This document shows positions 26,184-35,685 of a stretch of DNA of 46,943 nt, piece by piece (position 1 is the first letter of the stretch; each line of letters opens with the position of its first letter). The notes beneath the pieces are model-generated. The model made no database searches, had not been told where the DNA came from, and saw only the letters and a list, made by a program, of their open reading frames with translations. Source of the DNA: Streptomyces minutiscleroticus (GTDB lineage Bacteria; Actinomycetota; Actinomycetes; Streptomycetales; Streptomycetaceae); assembly GCF_014650875.1 (NCBI RefSeq), contig NZ_BMVU01000051.1:1-46943 (forward strand). The letters run 5' to 3'. Position numbers and translations under genes: made by a program.

Positions 26184-29100
26184 TCACGGTGCTGCCGCGT
26201 CGATCGCCTTCACGATGCGTTTGTCGGAGACGGGGTACGCCGTCCCCAGCGCGTGCGCGAAGTAGCTGACGCGCAGCTCCTCGATCATCCAGCGGATGTC
26301 CAGCACCTGCTGGGGCACCGGCCGCCCCTGCGGCAGTCGCTCCAGGAGCCAGGCGTACTCGTCCTGCATCTCGTGGACCTTCTCCATGCGCGTGGTGTCG
26401 CGCTGCACGGCCGTCGGCATCTGCTGCAGCCGGCGGTCCGCGGCGACGAGGTAGCGCATCAGGTGCGGCAGCCGGCCCAGTCCGGCCTCGGTGACGAAGC
26501 CCGGCCTCACCAGGGCGTCCAGCTGCGTGCGCACGTCCGTCAGGTTCGCCAGCAGGGCGGGGCTGCGGACGGCCTTCAGGCGGCGCTCACAGGCCTGCCA
26601 GGCGGCCAGGACCTGCTGCACCTGCCCGACCGTGCGCACGGTCGTGTCGACGATCTCCGCGCGCACCTTGTCGTACAGCTTGCGGTACGACTCCTCGTCC
26701 CACGCCGGGCCGCCGAAGTCGGCGATCAGCTTGTCCGCCGCCGCCATGGCGCAGTCGTCGAACAGCGCCTGGATCGACCCGTGCGGATTCGCCGACAGCG
26801 CCAGCTTCTGGGCGTTCGTCAGCTTCTCGGACGCGAACTTGGCCGGGTTCACCGGGATGTTGCGCAGGATCAGCCGGCGGGTGCCCTTCCACATCGCCTG
26901 CTGCTGCTCGGCCTCGGTGTCGAAGAGCCGTACGGAGACGGTGTCGCCGTCGTCCACCAGCGCCGGGAAGGCCTTGACCGGCTGGCCCGCCCGCCGCGTC
27001 TCGAAGACGCGGGTGAGCGCGCCGATCGTCCAGTCCGTCAGGCCCGTGCGCTCCAGCGACTCCCCGCCCGTGCGCTCGGCGGTGGCCGCCGCGGCCTGCG
27101 AGATGGCCTTGCGCGCCCTGGGCTTGAGCCGGAGCTTCAGCGCCTGGAGGTCCTTGTCCTCGGCGAGCTTGCGGCGCCGCTCGTCGACGATCCGGAAGGT
27201 GATCTTCAGGTGGTCGGGGACCTTGGACCAGTCGAAGTCGTCGGCGGTGAACGGCACGCCCACCATCCGCTTCAGTTCCCGCGCCATGGCGGCGGTCAGC
27301 GGCTCCTGCGAGGGCGCCGTGCCCTCCAGGAACCGCTTCGCGAAGTTCGGCGCGGGCACGTAGTTGCGCCGGATCGGCTTCGGCAGGGAGCGGATCAGCT
27401 CCGTGACGACCTCCTCGCGCAGGCCCGGGATCTGCCAGTCGAAGCCCTCCTCCGTCACCTGGTTCAGCACCTGGAGCGGGATGTGGACCGTGACGCCGTC
27501 CGCGTCCGCGCCCGGCTCGAACTGGTAGGTCACCCGGAACTTCAGCCGGCCCTGGCGCCAGGAGTCCGGGTAGTCGTCCTTGCTGACGTCGCCCGCGCGC
27601 TCGTTGATGAGCATCGACCGCTCGAAGTCGAGCAGTTCGGGCTCCTCGCGGTGCTTGTGCTTCCACCAGGAGTCGAAGTGCGCGCCGGACACGACGTGCT
27701 CGGGCACCCGCTGGTCGTAGAAGTCGAACAGCGTCTCGTCGTCGACGAGGATGTCCCGGCGCCGCGCCCGGTGCTCCAGCTCCTCCACCTCGGTGAGCAG
27801 CCTGCGGTTGTCGGCGAAGAACTTGTGGTGCGTGCGCCAGTCGCCCTCGACGAGGGCGTTGCGGATGAACAGCTCGCGGGAGACCTCCGGGTCGACGCGC
27901 CCGTAGTTCACCTTGCGCTGCGCCACGATCGGCACGCCGTACAGCGTGACCTTCTCGTACGCCACCACCGCCGCCTGGTCCTTCTCCCAGTGCGGCTCGC
28001 TGTAGGTGCGCTTGAGCAGGTGGCCGGCCAGCGGCTCCACCCACTCCGGCTCGATCCTCGCGTTGACGCGGGCCCACAGGCGGGAGGTCTCCACCAGCTC
28101 GGCGGACATCACGAACCGCGGCGGCTTCCTGAACAGCGCCGAACCGGGGAAGATCGCGAACTTGGCGTTCCGCGCCCCCAGGTACTCGTTGCGGCCGCCG
28201 TCCTTGCGCGCGCCCGCGCCCTGGTCCTTGGACTCCTTCACGTCCTTCATGCCGACGTGCGAGAGCAGACCGGCCAGCAGGGAGACGTGGACGCTCTGGT
28301 CGGGCGCGTCCTCCTCGTTCGGCTGGATGCCCATCTGCTTGGCCACCGTGCGCAGCTGGGCGTAGATGTCCTGCCACTCGCGGATGCGCAGGAAGTTCAG
28401 GTACTCCTGTTTGCACATGCGGCGGAACGAGGACGAGCCGCGCTCCTTCTGCTGCTCGCGGATGTACCGCCACAGGTTCAGGAAGGCGAGGAAGTCGCTG
28501 CTCTCGTCCTTGAAGCGGGCGTGCTGCTGGTCCGCCTGCGCCTGCTTGTCGGCGGGCCGCTCGCGCGGGTCCTGGATGGACAGCGCGGCCGCGATCACCA
28601 TGACCTCGCGCACGCAGCCGTTCTTGTCCGCCTCCAGGACCATGCGGGCCAGACGCGGGTCCACGGGCAGCTGCGCCAGCTTGCGGCCGGTCGGCGTGAG
28701 CCGCTTGCGGACGTCCTTCTCCGCCGGGTCGAGGGCGTTCAGCTCATGGAGGAGCTGCACGCCGTCGCGGATGTTGCGGTGGTCCGGCGGGTCGATGAAG
28801 GGGAACTTCTCGATGTCGCCGAGGCCGGCCGCGGTCATCTGCAGGATGACGGAGGCCAGGTTCGTCCGGAGGATCTCCGCGTCCGTGAACTCCGGCCGGG
28901 CGAGGAAGTCCTCCTCGCTGTAGAGCCGGATGCAGATGCCGTCGCTGGTGCGGCCGCAGCGTCCCTTGCGCTGGTTGGCGCTGGCCTGCGAGATCGGCTC
29001 GATCGGCAGCCGCTGCACCTTGGTGCGGTGGCTGTAGCGGGAGATGCGCGCGGTGCCCGGGTCGATGACGTACTTGATGCCCGGGACGGTCAGCGAGGTC

Positions 29101-30158
29101 TCGGCGACGTTCGTGGCCAGCACGATGCGGCGACCCGTGTGCGGCTGGAAGACGCGGTGCTGCTCGGCGTGCGACAGCCGCGCGTACAGCGGCAGCACCT
29201 CGGTGAACCGGTAGTTCTTCTTGTTCAGCGCGTCCGCGGTGTCGCGGATCTCCCGCTCGCCGGAGAGGAAGACGAGGATGTCGCCCTTGCCCTCGGCCAT
29301 CAGCTCCTCGACGGCGTCGGTGATCGCGGTGATCTGGTCCCGGTCGGTGTCCTCGGAGTCCTCCTCGAGGAGCGGCCGGTACCGCACCTCCACGGGGTAC
29401 GTACGGCCGCTGACCTCGATGATCGGGGCGTCGCCGAAGTGCCGCGAGAACCGCTCGGGGTCGATGGTGGCCGACGTGACGACGACCTTCAGGTCCGGGC
29501 GCTTCGGCAGCAGCTGGGCCAGGTAGCCCAGCAGGAAGTCGATGTTCAGCGACCGCTCGTGCGCCTCGTCGATGATGATCGTGTCGTACGCGCGCAGCTC
29601 GCGGTCCGTCTGGATCTCGGCGAGCAGGATGCCGTCCGTCATCAGCTTGACGAAGGTGTCCTGGCCGACCTGGTCGGTGAAGCGGACCTTCCAGCCGACG
29701 GCCTCGCCCAGCGGGGTGTCCAGCTCGTCGGCGACGCGCTCGGCGACCGTGCGGGCGGCGATGCGGCGGGGCTGGGTGTGCCCGATCATGCCGCGCACGC
29801 CGCGCCCCAGCTCCAGGCAGATCTTCGGGATCTGCGTCGTCTTCCCGGAACCGGTCTCACCGGCCACGATCACGACCTGGTGGTCGCGGATGGCCGCGGC
29901 GATCTCGTCCTTCTTCTGGCTGACGGGCAGCTGCTCGGGGTACGTGATTTCGGGCAGGCGGCCGCGCCGCTCGGCCATCCGCTCCTCGGCGCGCGCGACC
30001 TCGGCCTCGATCTCGGCGAGGACGGCGGCCCGGGCCTCGGGCTTGCGGATCTTTCGTGCTCCCTCGAGCCGGCGGCCGAGGCGATGGGCGTCACGCAGGG
30101 ACAACTCGGCGAGACGCGGAGCGAGAGCGCCCAGGGCGGGGGCAGGATGCGTAGACAT
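26184..30158 (-). CDS. hrpA: ATP-dependent RNA helicase HrpA
   Basis: 1324 aa, the usual size of bacterial HrpA. Motif I GETGSGKTT at 100-108, motif II DEAH at 197-200, motif III SAT at 229-231, then the second RecA domain with the RKGRCGRTSDG region, winged-helix and helicase-associated domains, and a long C-terminal DUF3418-like half. HrpA is a DEAH/RHA helicase acting on RNA; in E. coli it rescues stalled or collided ribosomes and processes some mRNAs. ATG 30158 gives the natural N-terminus. It is divergent from the YhgE-like gene, with 153 bases between starts. Confidence 0.95.
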   Translation of the reverse strand: MSTHPAPALGALAPRLAELSLRDAHRLGRRLEGARKIRKPEARAAVLAEIEAEVARAEERMAERRGRLPEITYPEQLPVSQKKDEIAAAIRDHQVVIVAGETGSGKTTQIPKICLELGRGVRGMIGHTQPRRIAARTVAERVADELDTPLGEAVGWKVRFTDQVGQDTFVKLMTDGILLAEIQTDRELRAYDTIIIDEAHERSLNIDFLLGYLAQLLPKRPDLKVVVTSATIDPERFSRHFGDAPIIEVSGRTYPVEVRYRPLLEEDSEDTDRDQITAITDAVEELMAEGKGDILVFLSGEREIRDTADALNKKNYRFTEVLPLYARLSHAEQHRVFQPHTGRRIVLATNVAETSLTVPGIKYVIDPGTARISRYSHRTKVQRLPIEPISQASANQRKGRCGRTSDGICIRLYSEEDFLARPEFTDAEILRTNLASVILQMTAAGLGDIEKFPFIDPPDHRNIRDGVQLLHELNALDPAEKDVRKRLTPTGRKLAQLPVDPRLARMVLEADKNGCVREVMVIAAALSIQDPRERPADKQAQADQQHARFKDESSDFLAFLNLWRYIREQQKERGSSSFRRMCKQEYLNFLRIREWQDIYAQLRTVAKQMGIQPNEEDAPDQSVHVSLLAGLLSHVGMKDVKESKDQGAGARKDGGRNEYLGARNAKFAIFPGSALFRKPPRFVMSAELVETSRLWARVNARIEPEWVEPLAGHLLKRTYSEPHWEKDQAAVVAYEKVTLYGVPIVAQRKVNYGRVDPEVSRELFIRNALVEGDWRTHHKFFADNRRLLTEVEELEHRARRRDILVDDETLFDFYDQRVPEHVVSGAHFDSWWKHKHREEPELLDFERSMLINERAGDVSKDDYPDSWRQGRLKFRVTYQFEPGADADGVTVHIPLQVLNQVTEEGFDWQIPGLREEVVTELIRSLPKPIRRNYVPAPNFAKRFLEGTAPSQEPLTAAMARELKRMVGVPFTADDFDWSKVPDHLKITFRIVDERRRKLAEDKDLQALKLRLKPRARKAISQAAAATAERTGGESLERTGLTDWTIGALTRVFETRRAGQPVKAFPALVDDGDTVSVRLFDTEAEQQQAMWKGTRRLILRNIPVNPAKFASEKLTNAQKLALSANPHGSIQALFDDCAMAAADKLIADFGGPAWDEESYRKLYDKVRAEIVDTTVRTVGQVQQVLAAWQACERRLKAVRSPALLANLTDVRTQLDALVRPGFVTEAGLGRLPHLMRYLVAADRRLQQMPTAVQRDTTRMEKVHEMQDEYAWLLERLPQGRPVPQQVLDIRWMIEELRVSYFAHALGTAYPVSDKRIVKAIDAAAP

Positions 30159-30311
30159 ACGCGTTCCAGGATCTCACCTCGCGGAAAGAAGGGGCGAACG
30201 GTTTTGGACCGGGCCCGATGCGGTGCTCGGTATGCCCCGATCCGGGGTGACCGCGTACGTACGACGTCGATCCGGGATGTAACGGACGTATGCGTGTTTT
30301 AGCGTGCTCTT

Positions 30312-31856
30312 ATGTCGCAGACGCCCGAAGAGCCGCAACAGTCCGCAGGACCGACGCCGGAGACGTCCGGGGGGCTGCCGACGCCCGAGGGGGCGGCGTC
30401 GGCCGGAGGGACGGTGCCGCCCGCGGGACGGACGCCGGCCGGCGGGCCGACGGGGGCCGAGGGAGCAGGGACGGGCGGAGGACCCGCGATGCCCGAAGGG
30501 CCGGCGGGGGCGACGACACCTGGGGGGGAGACGGAGGCCGGAGGACCCGCGATGTCCGAAAGGCCGGCGGAGGCCGGAGGCCCGGCGGGCTCCGAGGGGC
30601 TGCCGGTGACCGGGAGGCCGCAGGGGTCCGGGGGACCAGAGGCGTCCGACGGGGTGACAGCGGCGGGAGGGACCGGGACGCCCGAAGGGGCGACGACGTC
30701 TGAGGGGGCGAGGCCGGCCGGAGGAGCGACGCCGGCCGGCGGGGCGAAGGCGGCCGGAAGCGCTGCGGGGGGCGGAGGAGCGCGGCCCCGTGCGGCGCAT
30801 GCGCCGCACGGGGAGCACGGACGGCCGCCGACCTGGTCCGACCGCTGGACCGGCTTCAAGAAGTCGCCGTTCTTCCCGGCGACGGTGCTGGTGTTCATCC
30901 TGGCCGTGGCGGCGGGGCTCTTCGCGGCCTCGTACACGTACGCCATGGCCAGCCCGACCCCGCACCACATGCCGACCGGCGTGACCGGGCAGTACGACGA
31001 GGCGCGCGGCAAGGAGTTCGTCGGCGCGATGGAGAAGGCGCTGGGCGCGGAGCTGGACCTGAGGCCCTACGGCTCCCGGGAGGCGGCCCGGCACGCCCTC
31101 GACGAGCAGCAGATCTTCGCGGTGCTGGACGTCCGCGACGGCGGGGACCGCGTCGACCTGGACATCTCCAGCGCCTCCGGGTACACCGTCGCCCAGGTCT
31201 TCACCTCGGCGGCGGCCCCGGTGAGCAAGGCGACCGGCGTCCCCGTGGCGGTCCAGGACCGGCACCCCCTGCAGAGCGGCGACCCGCGCGGACTGACGAT
31301 CTTCTACATCTCGCTCGCCGCCGTGATCATCGGCTTCGTCGGGGCGATCCAGCTGAGCGTGCACGCGCGCGGCCTCGACCCGGCCGAGCGGATCGCGTTC
31401 ACGATCGTGTACTCCCTGCTGGGCGGGTTCGTGATCGCGGCGGTCGTGGACTGGTGGCTGGGCGCGATCGACCTGCCGTTCGTGGAGTCCTGGCTGATCC
31501 TCGCGCTGACGATGTTCAGCTGCGGCATGGTCTTCACGATGTTCAACACGTTCTTCCACCGCTGGGCGATGATCCCGACCTGGGGCCTGCTGGTGCTCCT
31601 CGGCAACCCCGCCTCCGGCGGCGCGGTCGCCTGGCCGCTGCTGCCCACGGTGATCGGCCGGATCGGCCAGTACCTGCCGCCCGGAGCCTCGGTCAACGCC
31701 CAGCACACGGCGGTCTACTTCCAGGGCCACCAGCACGCCGAGCCCTTCCTGGTGCTCGCCTGCTGGGCCCTGGTGTCGTGCGCGGCCTTCTGGTTCTGGC
31801 GCCACCGTCACCCGGGCGGCCGCGGGACGCAGCCGCTGCACGCGGCACCGGTCTGA
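30312..31856 (+). CDS. Integral membrane protein of YhgE/Pip or DUF3533 type with long disordered N-terminus
   Basis: 514 aa. Residues 1 to about 170 are low-complexity Pro/Gly/Ala/Glu/Thr and presumably cytoplasmic and disordered. A first helix at about 190-212 leads to an extracytoplasmic domain (to about 330), then five helices to the C-terminus (GLTIFYISLAAVIIGFVGA and following). This one-plus-five layout with an outside domain is that of ABC-2-like YhgE/DUF3533 proteins, linked in other bacteria to secretion or phage reception; no ATPase is nearby. ATG 30312 lacks a Shine-Dalgarno; TAGCGT (30300-30305) 6 bases upstream could be the -10 of a leaderless mRNA. Confidence 0.7.
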   Translation: MSQTPEEPQQSAGPTPETSGGLPTPEGAASAGGTVPPAGRTPAGGPTGAEGAGTGGGPAMPEGPAGATTPGGETEAGGPAMSERPAEAGGPAGSEGLPVTGRPQGSGGPEASDGVTAAGGTGTPEGATTSEGARPAGGATPAGGAKAAGSAAGGGGARPRAAHAPHGEHGRPPTWSDRWTGFKKSPFFPATVLVFILAVAAGLFAASYTYAMASPTPHHMPTGVTGQYDEARGKEFVGAMEKALGAELDLRPYGSREAARHALDEQQIFAVLDVRDGGDRVDLDISSASGYTVAQVFTSAAAPVSKATGVPVAVQDRHPLQSGDPRGLTIFYISLAAVIIGFVGAIQLSVHARGLDPAERIAFTIVYSLLGGFVIAAVVDWWLGAIDLPFVESWLILALTMFSCGMVFTMFNTFFHRWAMIPTWGLLVLLGNPASGGAVAWPLLPTVIGRIGQYLPPGASVNAQHTAVYFQGHQHAEPFLVLACWALVSCAAFWFWRHRHPGGRGTQPLHAAPV

Positions 31857-31899
31857 CCGGGGAGGCGCATTCCGGTGCCGGACCGGTGCCGGGAACGCC

Positions 31900-31927
31900 G
31901 CAGGCCCCGTCCGAGGACGGGGCCTGC
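31900..31927 (-). terminator. Terminator of the Glu-Asp-Phe tRNA operon
   Basis: gcaggccccgtcc (31900-31912) pairs with ggacggggcctgc (31915-31927), two-base loop, 5 bases past the tRNA-Phe 3' end on the minus strand. It is also 43 bases after the plus-strand membrane gene and can serve both. Confidence 0.75.
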
Positions 31928-31932
31928 ACTGG

Positions 31933-32006
31933 TGGCTGGGGCCGGGGTCGAACCGGCGACCTTCCGCTTTTCAGGCGGACGCTCGTACCAACTGAGCTAC
32001 CCAGCC
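31933..32006 (-). tRNA. tRNA-Phe(GAA)
   Basis: 74 nt, minus strand: acceptor GGCTGGG/CCCAGCC with discriminator A, D-arm AGCTCAGTTGGTACGAGC, anticodon loop CTGAAAA giving GAA, T-loop GGTTCGACC. Last gene of the three-tRNA unit. Confidence 0.96.
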
Positions 32007-32030
32007 ACGAGACCCGGTGAGGGGTCTCAG

Positions 32031-32105
32031 CGGTCCTGACGGGATTTGAACCCGCGGCCTCCACCTTGACAGGGTGGCGAGCACTCCAAACTGCTCCACA
32101 GGACC
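32031..32105 (-). tRNA. tRNA-Asp(GTC), copy 2
   Basis: 75 nt, identical to 25984-26058 including discriminator G. It is separated from tRNA-Phe by 24 and from tRNA-Glu by 39 bases, so the three are one transcript. Confidence 0.97.
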
Positions 32106-32144
32106 AAGCTGTTGTGTGTGAACAGTGTCGCACACGATCTTGCG

Positions 32145-32217
32145 TGCCCCCAACGGGATTCGAACCCGTGCTACCGCCTTGAAAGGGCGGCGTCCTAGGC
32201 CGCTAGACGATGAGGGC
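32145..32217 (-). tRNA. tRNA-Glu(TTC)
   Basis: 73 nt, minus strand: acceptor GCCCTCA with TGGGGGC (one G-U pair), discriminator A, D-arm CGTCTAGCGGCCTAGGACG, anticodon loop CTTTCAA giving TTC, T-loop GGTTCGAATCC. First of the Glu-Asp-Phe operon. In actinobacteria charged tRNA-Glu also feeds tetrapyrrole synthesis through GluTR. Confidence 0.96.
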
Positions 32218-32420
32218 GAACAGCCTGTACCGCTCTGCTTCGTCTTCGCGTTCCCGCAGGGGACGTGAGAAGCATGTGACTCCGCTTCACCTCGATGAGA
32301 TGAAGCTTCTCTCTCGCTTCGACGGAAGCTCAAGACGGTCAAGCCCTGACCGGTGCCCTTGGGCACGAACAGACTGTACTACGTGGCCAGGACGCGGACC
32401 AAACCGGATACGGAGGCGGC

Positions 32421-33932
32421 TCAGGGCTGGTTCTCCTTCGGCAGATGCCGGCTGACCTCGGCCGTCGTCAGGCCCAGACCGCCCAGTTCGATCTCGTCCC
32501 AGGCCTGCAGCCGGCGGGTGTCCCGGTCCAGGTAGAGGACCGAGGCCTGCACCGGGTCGGGGTGCTTGCCCTCGACCGCGCGCAGCCCGCTGCCGCCCGT
32601 CGAGCCCTCGACGCGCAGCCGGGTGCCGTACTTCAGGATCTCCGTCTCCTCGTGGTGGATGTGCCCGGCCAGGACCAGCGGGACCTCGCCGTCCGTCTGG
32701 CGGGCCGCCGTCGGGTTGTGCGCGACGGCGATGTCGACCGGCGTGCCGGCCGCCTTCTGGTCGCGCAGCGCCGAGGCCAGGCGGACCCCCGCCAGCTCCT
32801 CCGAGGCGTCGCCGCCCGGCTTCGCCGAGCGGTCCGGCGTGTACTGGGGGTCGCCGGTGCCCGCGAAGCGCAGGCCCGCGACCGACACGGCCCGCCCCTC
32901 GTCCAGGACGTGCACGTTCTTCATGCGCGCCAGGTAGCGCTGGGTGGTCTTCGAGTCGTGGTTGCCGCGCACCCACACGTACGGGGCGCCGAGGTCGGCG
33001 ATCGGGTCCAGGAAGCCGTTCTCGGCCGCGCTGCCGTGGTCCATGGTGTCGCCGGAGTCGACGATCACGTCGATGTCGTACTGCTCCACGAGCGAGGCGA
33101 TGATCTTCCAGCTCGCCGGGTTCAGGTGGATGTCGGAGACGTGCAGGACGCGGATCGTGGAGGGGTCCGGCCGGTAGGCGGGGAGGGTGGACGTGACGTC
33201 GTAGAGCTTGGTCACGTTCGTCACCAGGCGGGCCAGCTCCTTCTGGTAGACGTCGAACTCGCTGACGATGCTGCGGGCGTTGCCGACGACGGAGGGCGCC
33301 GAGGACAGCAGGCCGGAGAACTTCGGCTCCAGGACGGAGTTCGCGTTCCAGGTGGCGAAGGCCGTGGCGCCGGAGACGGTGAGCAGGGTGAGGGCGAGGC
33401 CCCCGGCGGCCAGGGCGCGGCGCGGCCTGCGGTAGACCGCGAGGCCGAGCGCGGACGCGCCGACGACGACGGCCGCGCAGGAGCGCAGGGCGACGTCCAG
33501 CGCGCCGCGCTCGACGTCGCGGGTGACCTCGTCCTGCAGGCCGGAGATGCGCTCGGGGTGGTCGACCAGCGCCTGGGAGCGGGCCGGGTCCAGCCGGTCG
33601 ACGTCGACGTCCAGCCGGATGGGCGCGTGGTGGCTGTCGAGCTCCAGCGCGCCCAGCGGCGAGACGTTGATCTTCGTACCGCCCGCCAGGGACGGGCGCA
33701 GCGTCATGGTGGTGTCCATGGGGCCGACCGGCACGCGGACGTTGCCCACGACCAGCAGGCCCAGCCAGGCGCCGAGCAGCACGACGGCCACGAGGCCGAG
33801 GGCGCGGGCGTAGGGGTGCGGCTGGTGGACGAGCTGGACGGTGGGGCGGGCCCGGCGCCCGCGGTAGTGGCGCAGGAGGGCGCGCGAGGCATGGCGTGCG
33901 CGGTGCGGGAGGGCTGCGAGGACGCGGACCAT
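32421..33932 (-). CDS. Membrane-anchored metallophosphoesterase
   Basis: 503 aa from ATG 33932 (the frame is open upstream without similarity; no strong ribosome site). An N-terminal basic region, a helix at about 40-62 and another pair near 170-215 place the first half at the membrane. The calcineurin-like domain (about 265-490) has all metal motifs: VSDIHLNP, DSGDTMDHG, RGNHDS, AHNP and GHIHHEE. Such enzymes hydrolyse phosphomono- or diesters with two metal ions; substrate unknown. It lies downstream of nothing obvious, alone on its strand, 203 bases from tRNA-Glu; that gap shows small inverted repeats only (gcttca/tgaagc). Confidence 0.87.
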   Translation of the reverse strand: MVRVLAALPHRARHASRALLRHYRGRRARPTVQLVHQPHPYARALGLVAVVLLGAWLGLLVVGNVRVPVGPMDTTMTLRPSLAGGTKINVSPLGALELDSHHAPIRLDVDVDRLDPARSQALVDHPERISGLQDEVTRDVERGALDVALRSCAAVVVGASALGLAVYRRPRRALAAGGLALTLLTVSGATAFATWNANSVLEPKFSGLLSSAPSVVGNARSIVSEFDVYQKELARLVTNVTKLYDVTSTLPAYRPDPSTIRVLHVSDIHLNPASWKIIASLVEQYDIDVIVDSGDTMDHGSAAENGFLDPIADLGAPYVWVRGNHDSKTTQRYLARMKNVHVLDEGRAVSVAGLRFAGTGDPQYTPDRSAKPGGDASEELAGVRLASALRDQKAAGTPVDIAVAHNPTAARQTDGEVPLVLAGHIHHEETEILKYGTRLRVEGSTGGSGLRAVEGKHPDPVQASVLYLDRDTRRLQAWDEIELGGLGLTTAEVSRHLPKENQP

Positions 33933-34200
33933 TGGTCCCGTATGCCCAAGCGCGCGGACGGATATGCGGACGCGCCTCCCGGTCCGGTGGCGTGGACACC
34001 GCGCCGACGTGCGGTTTCGGGGCGCGGGTGGGCACGAGGGGCGTACGGGGGCGGGCGGTGGGCCGGACGCCCGGAATCCGGAGGGCACCCGGACGGCGTA
34101 CGGCGGGGCGGCGCGGCGGACGGGGGACTCCCGGAGGGAGCGTGCGGGGCGGGGCGGTTCCCGGCGCCGTGCCCGGGACGCCGTGCCCGACAATGGCTGC

Positions 34201-34551
34201 GTGCTGGAGATGACGCGCGAGGAGTTCGAGGAACTGGTCGCCGAGGCGCTCGACCGGATCCCGCCGGAGCTGACACGGCTGATGGACAACGTGGCGGTGT
34301 TCGTCGAGGACGAGCCGCCGGCGGACGACCCCGAGCTGCTCGGGCTCTACGAGGGGACCCCGCTGACGGACCGCGGCGAGTGGTACGCGGGCGTCCTGCC
34401 GGACCGGATCACCGTCTACCGGGGTCCGACCCTGCGGATGTGCGAGACGCGGGAGGACGTGGTGGCGGAGACCGAGGTGACCGTCGTCCACGAGATCGCC
34501 CACCACTTCGGCATCGACGACGAACGGCTGCACGCGCTCGGCTACGGCTGA
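34201..34551 (+). CDS. Small zincin-like metallopeptidase family protein
   Basis: 116 aa of the actinobacterial family formerly DUF1025 (Zincin_1): EMTREEFEELVAEALDRIPPEL at the start, YRGPTLRMCETREDV in the middle and the zinc motif VVHEIAHHFGIDDERL at the end. HEIAH supplies two His ligands and the catalytic Glu. No substrate is known. GTG 34201 is preferred because it gives the usual start VLEMTREEF. A -10-like GACAAT (34189-34194) lies 6 bases before it, so the mRNA may be leaderless. ATG 34210 is an alternative start. Divergent from the phosphoesterase. Confidence 0.88.
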   Translation: MLEMTREEFEELVAEALDRIPPELTRLMDNVAVFVEDEPPADDPELLGLYEGTPLTDRGEWYAGVLPDRITVYRGPTLRMCETREDVVAETEVTVVHEIAHHFGIDDERLHALGYG

Positions 34552-34725
34552 GCGCGCCCCGGTCGCGGGCGGACGCGCCCGGCCGAGGACGAACGCGCCC
34601 GGCGCGGGCGGGCCGGCGGCGTGTCCTCGCGCGGGCGGCGGGAGTTGGGAGAGGGGGAGTCAGCTCTCCGCATCCCTTTCCCTCTTCCGTGCACTCCTGT
34701 GCACCGCCCCCGGAGGTGGCCGCCC

Positions 34726-35259
34726 GTGCGTCCCGTGTACGTACCCGTCCGTCTGGCCGCCGCGGCCCTGGCCGTCGCCGCGGCCTCCGGCTGCGTGAGC
34801 GTGGGGAACGACGAGGGGGGCGGGGCCCGGCCGGCGCACCCCGCCGGGCAGCGGGGCGGTGCGGTGCCGGACGGCGGTTCGGCGGTGACCGGCGGCGGGC
34901 CCGGGTACCGCGGGACGAGCGACGGCAAGCGGGCCACCGCGCAGGACGGCGTGTCCGCGCCCGGGCCGGCCTCGTCGCCGAGGGCCGGGAAGGACCCCTC
35001 CGCGTCCGCCTCACGGCCGGCGGGGCCGGACCGCGGCGACGGCGGCGACGGCGGTGCCGGTCCGTCGGAGAGGCCCTCCACCGCGGGGCCGCGGCCCGCC
35101 CCCACCCGTACGGCGCCGTCGTCCACGTCGGCGGGGGAGTCGCCGTCGCCGTCCCCGGACCCGACGGTCGCGGAGCCGTCCTCCTCGGCGCACGAGGAGA
35201 CGACGCCCCAGCTGGCGCAGCGCCGCGAACCGGCGCCGCGGGCGGGGGCGCCGGCGTAG
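34726..35259 (+). CDS. Hypothetical lipoprotein, Pro/Ser/Gly-rich
   Basis: 177 aa from GTG 34726 with ggaggtgg at 34712-34719. Signal peptide of about 26 residues (VRLAAAALAVAAASGC) with lipobox ASGC, then an entirely low-complexity stretch of Gly, Pro, Ser, Ala, Asp with SPSPSPDPT. No folded domain is visible. Probably a cell-surface lipoprotein; it could be truncated or a fast-evolving stalk protein. The preceding gene ends 174 bases upstream. Confidence 0.65.
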   Translation: MRPVYVPVRLAAAALAVAAASGCVSVGNDEGGGARPAHPAGQRGGAVPDGGSAVTGGGPGYRGTSDGKRATAQDGVSAPGPASSPRAGKDPSASASRPAGPDRGDGGDGGAGPSERPSTAGPRPAPTRTAPSSTSAGESPSPSPDPTVAEPSSSAHEETTPQLAQRREPAPRAGAPA

Positions 35260-35685
35260 CGCCGGACACCGCCACGGCCGCGACCGGCGCCGCCGCGGCG
35301 CTGGCTGCGGCTATGGTTGCGGCTGCGGGCGCGGACCGGAGCCGTTCGCGTCCGGCCCCGCGAACGGAACCGGACGGACGGGAATGGAACCGGCGCAGGG
35401 CCTGTTGGAAGAACCACGCACCACTCCCGGGCAGCGTCGCGGACGGATCCGCGAACCGCTCGCGGAGCGCCTGTGACCTGCGGGTCCGCGGCCGGTTTGC
35501 CTTCCTGGGCAGAGGGTGCGTATGGTAGTAGATCGTTTGATCCCATTTGCCCGGCGCCACCGCAGAGCGCGCCGTGTGGCGCGTACTCTCCTTTGCCGTG
35601 GCTGACTGCATAGAGGCGGTCGAATCGCGAGAACACGGAGTTGACGGGCGCGTGCCGACGAGACTCCGGAAGGTTTCGCATTCGC
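35260..35685. other. Long leader region of the DEAD-box helicase gene
   Basis: 426 bases with no supported gene. The first 200 are GC-rich with ctggctgcggctatggttgc-like repeats. The second part contains the helicase promoter and a 150-base 5' untranslated region with a stem (gcgccac at 35554-35560 with gtggcgc at 35576-35582). Long structured leaders are common for DEAD-box and cold-shock genes. Confidence 0.55.
35497..35526 (+). promoter_or_regulatory. Promoter of the DEAD-box helicase gene
   Basis: TTGCCT (35497-35502), spacer 18, TATGGT (35521-35526). Start would be near 35533, leaving a leader of about 150 bases. Confidence 0.55.

Noticed and set aside
25839..30302. Very long open frame (about 1490 codons) antisense to hrpA
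   Set aside because: It mirrors hrpA codons; high GC third positions remove stops on the opposite strand. No recognisable domain in its translation.
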